Assembly: GCF_015352425.1 (NCBI RefSeq)
Contig: NZ_JADKNH010000008.1
Location: forward strand, 234,242-298,241
Length of the DNA: 64,000 nucleotides
Source of the DNA: Fusibacter ferrireducens
Lineage (GTDB): Bacteria > Bacillota > Clostridia > Peptostreptococcales > Acidaminobacteraceae
Direction: 5' to 3'
Below are positions 33,474 through 42,657 of this stretch, piece after piece. The notes below the pieces were generated by a model. That model did not search any database. It worked only from the letters and a program-made list of their open reading frames with translations, and was not told the DNA's origin. The translations under genes were made by a program, and so were the position numbers. Position 1 is the stretch's first letter, and each line of letters begins with the position of its first letter.

Positions 33474-34919
33474 ATGCTTAAAACAAATCATTTCTATATC
33501 GATTTTATGGAAGGCTGTCATGTAGATCATTATGTAAAAGACACTCTTCTTACACACTTTGGAGATATTCAGTTTCATTTTTCAACGATTACAGAAGGCC
33601 AAAGACCCGAATGCAAGTACGATTTATTTATCGCTCGATATGAACAGTTTCGAAAGATAGAACACATTATCGCGCTCAAAGACGATTACGAAGAAATTCT
33701 ATTAATTGATGTTCCCGTGGATGAATTTATTTTTAAGTTCTTTTCAGAACACATCAGGATTACAATTTTGAAAAAACCGCTTCTAAATAATGAACTCTCC
33801 AGCTTTCTTTTCAACTATATGAACCGTGTTTTATATCATTCCGAACATAAAATTTTGGATAATCTTTTAAAAAATGCTCAAAATTCAATTGTTATTGCTG
33901 ATCTTGACGGCAATATCATATATGCTAATGCTTATTTTCAGGCATTATGTGGCTATAATAATGCAGAACTCATTTCAAATTCACCACGCATTATTAAAAG
34001 CGATTATCATGACGATGCCTTTTATAAAGAATTGTGGCTCACCATTACCAGTGGCAACGTCTGGGAAGGCATTTTCATCAACAAGAGCAAGGATAATATC
34101 CTCTTTTATGAAGAAGCTACCATAAGCCCTATAAAAGATGGTCATGGCAATATTGAGAAGTATTTGAAAATTGGTAAAAACATTACGCGGGAAAAATTAT
34201 TGCTTGATCACCTTTCCCAAGAAGTAAAACTTGCCAGAACAGTTCTAGATTCTCTACTCCCTTCCCCACTTGGAGATGATTTTTTACAGTTTGACTATCA
34301 TATGATCCATTACAACGAAATTGGTGGCGATTTTATCTATTTCAATAAAACCAGTCCGACCACATATCACTTCGCGCTTATTGATGTCATGGGACACGGG
34401 GTCTCATCGGCACTTGTAGCCATTACTTTAACTCAAATGTTTAAGGACTATATCAACTTTAAGTCTCTTGGGGATTCCGTCAAAGCCATTAATAAATTGC
34501 TCTGTGATCTCAATACTGCCGAAAATGATAGAAGTCTTTTTGTAACAGGTCTTTTTTTGGAATTTGATCTTCGAAATGATGAATTGAAGGTGATTAATGC
34601 TGGGCATCCTGATCTTATTATCAAAATGAAAAGTGGTGAAATCAGTCATCTTGCTTCCAACAATATGCTTCTAGGTGTTTTAGATGAAAATATATTCGAA
34701 TCTTACAAGTTGACATTGTCGCCTATCCATCGCGTCCTATGCTTTACAGATGGCTTGTTTGAAACGCATAATATTTCCTATGACATGGCTCTTGATATTC
34801 TAGATGAATCCATTACACATCTTGGAAATCAAAAATTCTATGAAGGCATCATGCATTCATTTTCTAAGAATCAGCACATTAACGATGACATCACCATATG
34901 TAAAATTGAGTTTCTTTAA
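33474..34919 (+). CDS. PAS-PP2C (SpoIIE/RsbU-type) serine phosphatase with receiver-like N-terminus
   Basis: A 481-residue signalling protein. Residues 1-115 have a receiver-like trace (ILLIDV at 75-80, ILKKPL at 98-103) but lack an obvious phospho-acceptor context. A PAS domain follows (about 126-240, NSIVIADLDGNIIYAN), then a short coiled coil and a PP2C/SpoIIE phosphatase (255-481) with metal-binding GGDF (284-287) and DVMGHG (304-309). Such enzymes dephosphorylate STAS-domain proteins, with the PAS domain as sensor. No kinase gene is near. The Shine-Dalgarno is CTGGAG. Confidence 0.87.
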   Translation: MLKTNHFYIDFMEGCHVDHYVKDTLLTHFGDIQFHFSTITEGQRPECKYDLFIARYEQFRKIEHIIALKDDYEEILLIDVPVDEFIFKFFSEHIRITILKKPLLNNELSSFLFNYMNRVLYHSEHKILDNLLKNAQNSIVIADLDGNIIYANAYFQALCGYNNAELISNSPRIIKSDYHDDAFYKELWLTITSGNVWEGIFINKSKDNILFYEEATISPIKDGHGNIEKYLKIGKNITREKLLLDHLSQEVKLARTVLDSLLPSPLGDDFLQFDYHMIHYNEIGGDFIYFNKTSPTTYHFALIDVMGHGVSSALVAITLTQMFKDYINFKSLGDSVKAINKLLCDLNTAENDRSLFVTGLFLEFDLRNDELKVINAGHPDLIIKMKSGEISHLASNNMLLGVLDENIFESYKLTLSPIHRVLCFTDGLFETHNISYDMALDILDESITHLGNQKFYEGIMHSFSKNQHINDDITICKIEFL

Positions 34920-35033
34920 GAGTTAATGGTCTCTTTGACATGCCATTTATCATAGAGTCCCTTATGGCATATAAACAACATTCGAGCTGGCTGGATATTC
35001 CTGCCTATAATCTGAATGAAGACGAATAATATC

Positions 35034-35082
35034 AATAAAGGGCAACACTTAAATGGATGATTTAAGTATTGCCCTTTTATAG
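35034..35082. terminator. Bidirectional terminator between the phosphatase and prs genes
   Basis: ATAAAGGGCAA-ACTTAAAT pairs with ATTTAAGT-TTGCCCTTTTAT around GGATG, an 18-bp stem with one mismatch. T-runs on both sides let it serve both convergent genes. Confidence 0.85.
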
Positions 35083-35144
35083 TTTATTATCCGTTTTGAT
35101 TAGATAATTTATTTCATCTTATTCATGGATTGTACTTTATGGCT

Positions 35145-36296
35145 CTATTTCACTTTGTTTTTAAACTTAATGAGTTCACGAATGCCTGTACTTGCATCCA
35201 TTATATCGCTAATAGACATATCATAATTCAATCGATTGATTACTTTGGAAATATATTCAGACATATCCACCTGCTCAAACCAAGGTGTATTTTTCACAGA
35301 CTCTGGTATATAAGAGAGATTTGTTGTATAAACCTTATCAAAATATCCTTCTTTATAAAACTTATTAAATTTATCAATTCCCTCTGTAAATAAAGCGAAA
35401 GTCGTCGCAATAAAAACTTTACCCGCTGCTCTCTTTTTGAGCTCAACTGCAATATCGAAAATAGATTCTCCTGAGGCAATCATGTCATCTACAATCAAAA
35501 TATTGTTATCTTTTACATCTTTGCCGATGTATTCGTGTTGGACAATCGGATTTTTACCTTTTACAACTTTAGAATGATCGCGTCTTTTATAAAAGAGACC
35601 AATGTCACTGCCAAGAACACTCGAGTAGTAAATTGCACGGTCCATTGCACCCGTATCGGGACTGATAATCAATACTTTGGATGGATCTTGAAAAGCTTCA
35701 CTTTCTTCTGTCAAGAAAGCTTTGACAATATCTAATGTTGGATATAAATTTTCAAATGAAATCAGTGGAATAGAGTTTTGAATCGTTGGGTCATGTGCGT
35801 CAAAAGTGATGATATCGTTTACACCCAATTTTTCAAGTTCTTGAAGTGCCATGGCACAATCTAAAGATTCTCTTCCCTTTCTACTATGCTGACGAGACGA
35901 ATATAAAAGTGGCATTAAAACGGTAACTCTCCTTGCCTTACCAGCCATAGCAGACAACACTCTTTTTAAATCTTGAATATGATCATCTGGACTTTTATGA
36001 TTTTCAAATCCGTGCATCATGTAAGTACAACTGTAATTGCCAATATCCGTCACAATATAAATATCTTTACCTCTTACCGATTCTTCGATAAATACTTTCC
36101 CTTCACCATTTGAAAAACGAATTTCTTGTTTTTTTATAAGATAGGTCTTTGGCATTTGAATCGTTTCAGTCTCACAAACTTGTCGCATCTTCACAAGGTA
36201 ATCATTAATGCGCTGTGCTAAACTTTCACAGTTACCCATGGCAATTATGCCAAGTTCTCCATACGCTACGTGTTGGTAATAATCCTGTCTTTTCAT
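35145..36296 (-). CDS. prs: Ribose-phosphate pyrophosphokinase, long form
   Basis: A 383-residue PRPP synthetase, about 65 residues longer than the usual ~315, mainly by an N-terminal extension (1-60). The PRPP loop VDDMIASGES, the catalytic region SRQHSRKGRESLDCAMALQELEKLG and FDAHDPTIQNSIP identify the family. It makes PRPP from ribose 5-phosphate and ATP for nucleotide, His and Trp synthesis. The PRPP loop differs from the common DDMIDTGGT form, so this is a divergent subgroup found in some Clostridia. TGGAGTG is the Shine-Dalgarno. Confidence 0.88.
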   Translation of the reverse strand: MKRQDYYQHVAYGELGIIAMGNCESLAQRINDYLVKMRQVCETETIQMPKTYLIKKQEIRFSNGEGKVFIEESVRGKDIYIVTDIGNYSCTYMMHGFENHKSPDDHIQDLKRVLSAMAGKARRVTVLMPLLYSSRQHSRKGRESLDCAMALQELEKLGVNDIITFDAHDPTIQNSIPLISFENLYPTLDIVKAFLTEESEAFQDPSKVLIISPDTGAMDRAIYYSSVLGSDIGLFYKRRDHSKVVKGKNPIVQHEYIGKDVKDNNILIVDDMIASGESIFDIAVELKKRAAGKVFIATTFALFTEGIDKFNKFYKEGYFDKVYTTNLSYIPESVKNTPWFEQVDMSEYISKVINRLNYDMSISDIMDASTGIRELIKFKNKVK

Positions 36297-36383
36297 TTAA
36301 TCACTCCATTTTTGAGCCCTTGATGACCCTACTTACTTGTTTTAGGTTATCTTCTTTATTACTTTTATATCATAATGCCGACA

Positions 36384-36413
36384 TAAAAAAGGCTAAAGTA
36401 TAAATACTTTAGC
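36384..36413 (-). terminator. Terminator after tRNA-Val(GAC)
   Basis: GCTAAAGTA (36392-36400) pairs with TACTTTAGC (36405-36413). On the minus strand it is followed by C and six U. Confidence 0.85.
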
Positions 36414-36418
36414 TATAA

Positions 36419-36494
36419 TGGTGCGAGATAAGGGACTCGAACCCCTGACTTCTTCCACGTCAAGGAAACACTCTACCATCTGAGTTAATCTCGC
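36419..36494 (-). tRNA. tRNA-Val (GAC)
   Basis: Full cloverleaf in 76 bases: acceptor GCGAGAT/ATCTCGC, discriminator A and encoded CCA. The anticodon loop TTGACGT gives GAC, reading GUC/GUU valine codons. It stands alone between prs and a chemoreceptor gene. Confidence 0.88.
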
Positions 36495-36604
36495 ACGTCA
36501 CTTCTCCAATATTATGCCACAAAATTCTTTCTTTGAACAGTGATAAATGGAAAAACTCAGAAAAATAATTATAAGTTTTTTTAATCAGATGGCGTATAAG
36601 TTTA

Positions 36605-36656
36605 AAATGAACGGCTTTCAGAAGTATGCGACACCTTCATAAGCCGTTCATAAAAT
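36605..36656 (-). terminator. Terminator of the chemoreceptor gene
   Basis: ATGAACGGCTT (36607-36617) pairs perfectly with AAGCCGTTCAT (36641-36651), an 11-bp stem with an inner hairpin. A UUUUA tract follows on the minus strand. Confidence 0.7.
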
Positions 36657-36659
36657 TAA

Positions 36660-38669
36660 TTAAATTTTGTATTGACTCACTTGCTCAAATAAATCTATAG
36701 CCATTTTAGAAAGATGATCTGACGCTGCAGCAATTTCTTCTGAAACAGCTGTTTGTTCTTCAGTGGCAGAGCTCACTTCTTGTGTCTTTGTATTTGATTT
36801 AAACATGACATTTGCAATATTTTCAACAGATTGATTTACAGAATCACCTAATTTTTGTGTTTCTCCAATGTGACCAACCACATGTTCTATTGACTTCTGT
36901 GTATTTTCTATTAGCGTCAAAATTTTAGAGAAGGCATTGCCTGCCACATCAATGGCCTGAACCCCTGAAGTAATGGCTTCGCTCTCTGCTTTCGTGAAGT
37001 TATTGGCCTCTTTGATCTCATTTTGAATTTCACCAATCAGACCGTTGATGCCATTTGCAGAAGATTGAGAATCCGTTGCCAGTTTGCGAATTTCTTCCGC
37101 AACAACGGCAAATCCTTTACCAGCTTCTCCAGCTCGAGCCGCTTCAATAGCGGCATTCAATGCCAGCAAGTTCGTTTGATCTGCTATTGCAGCAATTGTA
37201 TCTGAAATTTTATTAATTTTATCCGATTGTTCGTTGAGTTTATTGATGACATCTATGGTCTTTTCACTACTTGCTCTTATCTCTGTCATTTTATCAACAG
37301 TTTCATAGATCAGCCTTTGGCTATTTTCAGCCGTTTTCATCACGACTTCTGCTTCTTGAGCCATTTTGAGGGTTTCATTCACGGTGCCATCCAATTTATG
37401 TTTCATATCATCCACAAGTATAATGGTGTTATTAACATCATTAGCTTGAATTTCCATACCCTGACAGATCTCTTGTATTGCCACAGTGACATCCGTTGCA
37501 GCTTTCCCACCTTCCTCTGCGGAAGATGCCATTTGCTGACTTGAAGAAGACAATACTTCCGAAGTTTTTACAATATCTGTAACAATAGCATTGAAGCTTT
37601 GAAGCATCATATTAAAAGCAATGCTGATCTGATCTATTTCATCTCCATCTTCTTTGAATTGCTCTACTTTAACGGTCAAATCTCCTTTGGACGCCTCTAA
37701 CATAACCGTTTTCATTCTGTTGACACGTTTTAAGATGTATCTTGAAATGATATAGGCCATGATTAGGCCCACTACCAACATAAAAATCCCCAAAATTATT
37801 ATGGATTTTTGCATATTGGCAATTGGTTTTAAATACTCTTCTTTTACAGCGCTGATACTGATTGAAAACTCGTCAAATCCAGTATATAAGTTTAATTTTG
37901 AGTTACCATCATAACTGTATTCAACACGATTTGTATTCCCCTGAATCATGTCTGGCAACGCCTTATTTAATTCTGGAATTTCAAAATCAGCAATACTCTT
38001 TTGCATAGTATAATCCGGATTTGGATGCACAATTAATAAACCCTTTTGATCAATCATATACGCATAGCCCAACTCGCCCACTTTAATATTATGGATAAGC
38101 GCTATGGTTTTATCCATTTTAACTGCAGCGGCAACATAGCCAATTGATCGATTGCTCTTATTTGCAATAGGAAATATATAAACTCGAATAGGCGTATTAG
38201 AGGCTTTAGATATCAACACATCTGACCAGACAGATTTGCCACTTTTCGCTTCCACAAAATAATCTCGATCTGATACATTAATCCCGCTTAGTGATCCATT
38301 GCTGCTATCAGCAATAACGTTCCCCTTTGAATCCGCTATAAAGATATTTTCCAATAAATAGTCATTACTTTGTCTAAAAGCAAATAAGTAGTTATTGACA
38401 TCTCGCTCTTCTTCAGGCATTAATTTTTCAGAATTGACATTCTTGATGACCGGCATATCCCCAATAATTTTGAGAAGGCCTTCCACATTAGACTGATCTT
38501 CTTTTAGACTGGTTACCAAATCATGCAATTGTGTCATCAAATTTCTTTCAACTTCATTTTCAATTGCATTACTTGAAAATTTAAAACTGATCAGACTGAT
38601 AAAAAAGATAATCGTTAATACAAGTAACCCCGTGCTCAGCATGAGCTTTGTCATTAAGCTTTTTTTCAT
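36660..38669 (-). CDS. Methyl-accepting chemotaxis protein with dCache sensor
   Basis: A 669-residue transmembrane chemoreceptor. Order: membrane segment (about 8-30), extracytoplasmic dCache domain (about 35-280, [10 protein letters not shown] and [21 protein letters not shown]), second membrane segment (about 286-308), HAMP, and the cytoplasmic signalling domain with intact tip [21 protein letters not shown]. It would bind a small molecule outside the cell and control CheA. A probable promoter (TTGTAA-N16-TATAAT) lies upstream in the region shared with the XRE-PAS gene. Confidence 0.95.
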   Translation of the reverse strand: MKKSLMTKLMLSTGLLVLTIIFFISLISFKFSSNAIENEVERNLMTQLHDLVTSLKEDQSNVEGLLKIIGDMPVIKNVNSEKLMPEEERDVNNYLFAFRQSNDYLLENIFIADSKGNVIADSSNGSLSGINVSDRDYFVEAKSGKSVWSDVLISKASNTPIRVYIFPIANKSNRSIGYVAAAVKMDKTIALIHNIKVGELGYAYMIDQKGLLIVHPNPDYTMQKSIADFEIPELNKALPDMIQGNTNRVEYSYDGNSKLNLYTGFDEFSISISAVKEEYLKPIANMQKSIIILGIFMLVVGLIMAYIISRYILKRVNRMKTVMLEASKGDLTVKVEQFKEDGDEIDQISIAFNMMLQSFNAIVTDIVKTSEVLSSSSQQMASSAEEGGKAATDVTVAIQEICQGMEIQANDVNNTIILVDDMKHKLDGTVNETLKMAQEAEVVMKTAENSQRLIYETVDKMTEIRASSEKTIDVINKLNEQSDKINKISDTIAAIADQTNLLALNAAIEAARAGEAGKGFAVVAEEIRKLATDSQSSANGINGLIGEIQNEIKEANNFTKAESEAITSGVQAIDVAGNAFSKILTLIENTQKSIEHVVGHIGETQKLGDSVNQSVENIANVMFKSNTKTQEVSSATEEQTAVSEEIAAASDHLSKMAIDLFEQVSQYKI

Positions 38670-38997
38670 AATTTTCTCCCATTTGCATTTTTTGTTGTAA
38701 ATTTTCTCTCTACTACATATTTTTATCTCTGCATGTAATATTTAGATTTTGTTTCCATTATGTATACATAAATATTTTTTTGCATATATGTATACATTTT
38801 AGAAATCCTCTATTAAATTATAACAAACAGTGGGCAACTTACAAGATTTTTGTACTTAATTATATAAATATTATCTTCTACTTAACATTTTCATAATATG
38901 AGGTGCGATTAAGAGAAATTCTACAGTTTAAATTCAATAATTTGGTATAATTAGATGAAAGCCTTTATTGATCTTATTATTCATTTTAGGAGTATTT
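38670..38997. promoter_or_regulatory. Divergent control region with two TGTATACA palindromes
   Basis: ATGTATACAT occurs at 38760-38769 and 38787-38796, two palindromes 27 bases apart, in the 328-base spacer between the chemoreceptor (minus) and XRE-PAS (plus) genes. They are good operator candidates for the adjacent XRE-type regulator. Otherwise the spacer is AT-rich without other features that I recognise. Confidence 0.5.
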
Positions 38998-40023
38998 ATG
39001 CTAGGTAGACTTGTTAGAGAATTAAGGGGATTAAACATTAGCCAAAGAGATTTGGCTCATAAAATTGGTGTCAGTCATTCATATATTAGCAAACTGGAAT
39101 CTAGTTCTAATGCAAGCGTTTCTGATGATGTCCTTGAGAAACTGGCTTCGGTTCTTGGGTGTGATCGTGCAATGCTGTATATTGCTTGTGGTAGAATTCC
39201 GCCTGATCAATTTACGATTGATACAAATGCGTCCTCTATATATACTGAAATTGAGCATTATATTAGATCTAGTGCCTCAAAGATCAACTCATCTCTCGAA
39301 GAGCTTGAGATCCTATTTAATGCGTATAATCAGTCTAAGACCATTACCTTCTTGATCAATTATGAAACACGGACACTCTTTTACATGAACATCAGCGCAT
39401 CTCTATTTTTGAAAAGACGTTTTCCCGGTCAGAATATTGATCAACTTGTTGATCAATACGCTGATGAAATTGCTGACACAAGTGCTTCAGACAATAGTGT
39501 CTCTATTTGCAATTGCAATATAAAAGACGAAAAAATACTTATTGATCTCAGATTTGATTCCTTTAAGTTTAAAAATCAACGTTTTCTCTTAGTTCAAATT
39601 TTTGAAGAACTCTCTTTAGACCGTTTTGATGAATTTACATTTTTTAGCAAGAAACATTTTAAAGACGTTTTTGAGAACGCTTTACACGCTATTTTTATTT
39701 TTGAAATTACACTTGAAGATCAATATGGTGCCCTTATACACATGAATCAAGCAGCTTGCGATCTAGTTGAATACACATCTGAAGAGCTTTCTAACTTTAT
39801 TGGCCCACAAAACTTTGAATTACAGTCTGATAACTCTAGCCTTAGACTCAAAAAATTGATACAAAAAAAGCATTTTCATGATATCTCTATTTTTATCACT
39901 AAAAATGGCCACTTTGTACCCGTAGAAATTTTTTCACATATTGGTCTCTTTGGAAAAAATAGATTTATCCTAATGTCGTGCTTAGATTTAAATCAATTCA
40001 CCAAACTCAAAACGGAACTTTGA
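38998..40023 (+). CDS. XRE-family HTH regulator with C-terminal PAS domain
   Basis: A 341-residue protein. The N-terminal XRE helix-turn-helix (about 1-57, ISQRDLAHKIGVSHSYISKLES) is followed by an unassigned middle region and a PAS-like domain near the C-terminus (about 220-330: ALHAIFIFEI, LIHMNQAACDLVEY, VPVEIFSHIGLFG). PAS domains sense small ligands or redox state, so this may be a ligand-responsive regulator. I start it at the ATG at 38998 preceded by AGGAG. It is divergent from a chemoreceptor and the palindromes between them are likely targets. Confidence 0.8.
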   Translation: MLGRLVRELRGLNISQRDLAHKIGVSHSYISKLESSSNASVSDDVLEKLASVLGCDRAMLYIACGRIPPDQFTIDTNASSIYTEIEHYIRSSASKINSSLEELEILFNAYNQSKTITFLINYETRTLFYMNISASLFLKRRFPGQNIDQLVDQYADEIADTSASDNSVSICNCNIKDEKILIDLRFDSFKFKNQRFLLVQIFEELSLDRFDEFTFFSKKHFKDVFENALHAIFIFEITLEDQYGALIHMNQAACDLVEYTSEELSNFIGPQNFELQSDNSSLRLKKLIQKKHFHDISIFITKNGHFVPVEIFSHIGLFGKNRFILMSCLDLNQFTKLKTEL

Positions 40024-40084
40024 AAGTATTTCACTCTGTGGCTTTATTTTGTTAAAATTTTATCTATTAGCTTATCCAATATAA

Positions 40085-40230
40085 CAACATTTGTGTCATC
40101 TCCAATGCCCCAAAACGATTTTCGCTGACGCTGTTTGAGGGTGAACATTCCTCAGCACAGCTTTCGACTCAAATCTTGTTGTTTTAACAACATTTGAGCC
40201 ATCTTTCCTTGCCCAAAAACAAATTTCCTT
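40085..40230 (+). repeat. Dispersed palindromic repeat, locus 5 (full unit plus decayed unit)
   Basis: A full unit (40085-40182, CAACATTTG to CTTGTTG) and a decayed copy of the left part (about 40188-40230, CAACATTTGAGCC then CTTGATATAG). It is 13 bases from the A-run of the glmS terminator. Confidence 0.88.
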
Positions 40231-40242
40231 GATATAGTTTTA

Positions 40243-40271
40243 ATTAAAAAGGAGATCCACAAGGGATCTCC
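40243..40271 (-). terminator. Terminator of glmS
   Basis: GGAGATCC (40251-40258) pairs with GGATCTCC (40264-40271) around a five-base loop. On the minus strand UUUUUAAUU follows. Confidence 0.85.
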
Positions 40272-40284
40272 AAGAGCTACTCTT

Positions 40285-42111
40285 TTATTCAACTGTCACA
40301 GATTTAGCCAAGTTTCTCGGTTTATCCACATCGTTGCCTCGGATCGATGAAATGTAGTAAGCGAGCATCTGGAGTGGAATCACAGCCAGTATTGGCGTCA
40401 AGAGATCTAAGGTCTCTGGAATATAGAAAACCTCATCAGCAGATTTTTCAATTACGGTTTTTCCTGCTTTGGCAATTGCAAAAACATGAGCGCCTCTTGC
40501 CTTGACTTCTTTAATATTCGAAACCATTTTCTCATAAAGCTTATCCTGTGTCGCAAGTGCCACAACAAAGGTATTATCTTCAATCAATGCAATTGTACCA
40601 TGTTTGAGTTCGCCTGCTGCGATTGAAAATGAATTGATATAAGAAATTTCCTTGAGTTTTAACGAACCTTCTAGTGCCAAGTCAGCATCTAAGCCTCTAC
40701 CCATAAAGAACACTTTTTCATTATTAAACTGACGCGCCGCCAATTTTTGTATCTTTTCACTTTGATCTAAGATAGATTGAATCATTTCTGGCATCATCTT
40801 CAGTTCATCAACGACTTCTTTAATGCGCTCATCATTCATACTGCCACTTAACTTAGCAAAGTGAAGTGCAATTAAATAAAATGCTGTCAATTGTGTTGTA
40901 AACGCTTTAGTCGATGCAACACCGATCTCAGGACCTGCCCATGTGTAAAAAATATCATCCGATTCTCTGGATACAGAGCTGCCAACGACATTGACAATAC
41001 TTAAAACTCTTGCTCCTTTTCGCTTAGCTTCTCTCAACGATTGGAGTGTATCTAAGGTTTCACCTGACTGAGATACCGCAATAAAAAGTGTATGCTCATC
41101 GATAAATGGATCTCTATATCTGAATTCAGATGCCACATCACATTCCACAGGAATTTTAGCAAGTGTCTCAAAAGCGCGTCTTCCTACCAAGCCTGCGTGA
41201 TAAGCCGTTCCACAAGCCACAATATAAATTTTATTTATATTTTTTAGATCTTCCGCAGTTATTGTAATCCCATCTAATACAATATTAGAATTTTTATCTA
41301 ATCTTCTTGTAAACGTTTCTTTAACACCTTTGGGTTGTTCATGAATCTCCTTTAAAGTAAAGTGCTCATAACCTTCTTTTTCAGCAGACTCCATATCCCA
41401 AGTGACTTTATAAATTTCACGCTCAATCTTTTGACCAAATACATTATAAATGGTTACTTGGTCCTTTCTAAGATCCACAACTTCATCATTTTCTATCAAG
41501 AGAATATCTCGGGTATACTTTAGCAGCGCTGGAATATCAGAAGCGATGAAATTTTCGCCTGCACCGAGTCCAACGATCAAAGGACTATCTTTTCTCACCG
41601 CAACTAATCGATCAGGTTCGCCTTTCGCAATAACGCCAATCGCATAGGCCCCTTCCATCTTTTCAATCGCTCGATTAACAGCCTCTAAAAGATCTCCTTC
41701 ATAGTAGTAATCGATTAAGTGTGCAATAACTTCCGTATCCGTTTCCGATTTAAAACAAACTTTTTTATCGTTTATGAGCCATTCTTTGATTTCCATATAG
41801 TTTTCAATGATACCATTGTGTATTACTGCGATTGTGCTGTTTTCATTGGTATGAGGGTGTGCATTTACATCAGATGGCGCACCATGAGTTGCCCATCTCG
41901 TATGCCCAATACCCAAGACCGTGTTCATACTCTTATCCAGGGTATCTTCTAAATTTTTTAGTCTGCCTTTTGATTTAAATACTTTTATTTCTTGATCTAA
42001 ATTAATCGCGATTCCCGCTGAGTCATAACCTCTATATTCTAATTTTGATAAACCTTCCATCAGGTAAGGTAATGCATTGTTGCTGCCAATATATCCTACA
42101 ATTCCACACAT
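40285..42111 (-). CDS. glmS: Glutamine:fructose-6-phosphate aminotransferase (isomerising)
   Basis: Makes glucosamine 6-phosphate from fructose 6-phosphate and glutamine, the first step towards cell-wall UDP-GlcNAc. It has 608 residues: an N-terminal Ntn glutaminase (CGIVGYIG after Met, so C2 becomes the nucleophile), then two SIS domains (VACGTAYHAG, SQSGETLDT, STKAFTTQ) and the C-terminal DVDKPRNLAKSVTVE. The start is the ATG at 42111 after GAAGGAG. The upstream glmS ribozyme makes expression sensitive to GlcN6P. glmM, the next enzyme, lies at 48.0 kb. Confidence 0.97.
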   Translation of the reverse strand: MCGIVGYIGSNNALPYLMEGLSKLEYRGYDSAGIAINLDQEIKVFKSKGRLKNLEDTLDKSMNTVLGIGHTRWATHGAPSDVNAHPHTNENSTIAVIHNGIIENYMEIKEWLINDKKVCFKSETDTEVIAHLIDYYYEGDLLEAVNRAIEKMEGAYAIGVIAKGEPDRLVAVRKDSPLIVGLGAGENFIASDIPALLKYTRDILLIENDEVVDLRKDQVTIYNVFGQKIEREIYKVTWDMESAEKEGYEHFTLKEIHEQPKGVKETFTRRLDKNSNIVLDGITITAEDLKNINKIYIVACGTAYHAGLVGRRAFETLAKIPVECDVASEFRYRDPFIDEHTLFIAVSQSGETLDTLQSLREAKRKGARVLSIVNVVGSSVSRESDDIFYTWAGPEIGVASTKAFTTQLTAFYLIALHFAKLSGSMNDERIKEVVDELKMMPEMIQSILDQSEKIQKLAARQFNNEKVFFMGRGLDADLALEGSLKLKEISYINSFSIAAGELKHGTIALIEDNTFVVALATQDKLYEKMVSNIKEVKARGAHVFAIAKAGKTVIEKSADEVFYIPETLDLLTPILAVIPLQMLAYYISSIRGNDVDKPRNLAKSVTVE

Positions 42112-42168
42112 ATGCGTTTTCTCCTTCAATTATTAGATTCCGTATCTTCAACTTTTGTTTTTTGGCAA

Positions 42169-42192
42169 TAAAAAAACACCCTATCAGGATGT
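42169..42192 (-). terminator. Terminator-like hairpin between the glmS ribozyme and glmS
   Basis: On the minus strand ACATCCT (42186-42192) pairs with AGGGTGT (42176-42182), three-base loop, followed by six more U (7-bp stem). It lies about 60 bases before the glmS start, so read-through is required for expression. Confidence 0.7.
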
Positions 42193-42214
42193 CGCTCTTT
42201 AGACGCACTTATAG

Positions 42215-42360
42215 CTTTGAATCAACCTACCAATTTTGTCTTCCAAATCGCTTTGGAGATTTGTATGGTATTTACGGTGTTGATTACACCGCGGGGCACC
42301 CGCCGAATTTTCGATTAACCCCGCCCTCGTCAACTGTAAACAGTTCTGGCGCTTGTATTA
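42215..42360 (-). promoter_or_regulatory. glmS ribozyme
   Basis: The minus strand carries the conserved core: AGCGCCAGAACTG (A at 42353, cleavage just 5' of it), CAGTTGACGAGG, GGGGTTAATCGA, TTCGGCGGG and TGCCCCGC. P3 and P4 hairpins follow (GGTGTNNNNNNACACC-type, CAAATC/GATTTG). It self-cleaves with GlcN6P as cofactor and so lowers glmS mRNA when the product is abundant. Confidence 0.96.
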
Positions 42361-42400
42361 AGTTTTTGAGAGTATCATATTATCCCCTCCCTTCCATGCT

Positions 42401-42429
42401 ATTATAACATATGGTTTTTGAGCTTACAA
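42401..42429 (-). promoter_or_regulatory. Promoter of glmS
   Basis: On the minus strand TTGTAA (42424-42429) and TATAAT (42401-42406) with 17 bases between, about 40 bases before the ribozyme core. Confidence 0.7.
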
Positions 42430-42591
42430 CCAATTCAATACATACTTAATTTTCTCGAAATATGATACGCCCTCGAAGTATCATCCACACCTAAAGCGCC
42501 CCCTTATTTAAAGAATCTATAATTAGGACTATTAAGTCCTACCGCACGCATAACGGCTTTTAAATGCCGAAAGATTTTGGCCTAAATTTAA

Positions 42592-42616
42592 TAAAACCCT
42601 CTATTCTCATAGAGGG
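42592..42616 (-). terminator. Terminator of the HD-GYP gene
   Basis: CCCTCTAT (42597-42604) pairs with ATAGAGGG (42609-42616); a UUUUAUU tract follows on the minus strand. The rest of the spacer 42432-42591 holds small palindromes (ATGATAC/GTATCAT near 42463, CGGC/GCCG near 42554) but no gene. Confidence 0.7.
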
Positions 42617-42657
42617 TCGCATCATAAAAATAATTCATCCCATATCTAGATATAAGA

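Noticed and set aside
34935..35030. Short plus-strand frame of about 29 codons after the phosphatase gene
   Set aside because: No Shine-Dalgarno. It includes a short match to the end of the dispersed repeat (AACAACATTCGAG at about 34974) and lies between a gene and its terminator. The 13-base match is too short to call a repeat copy.
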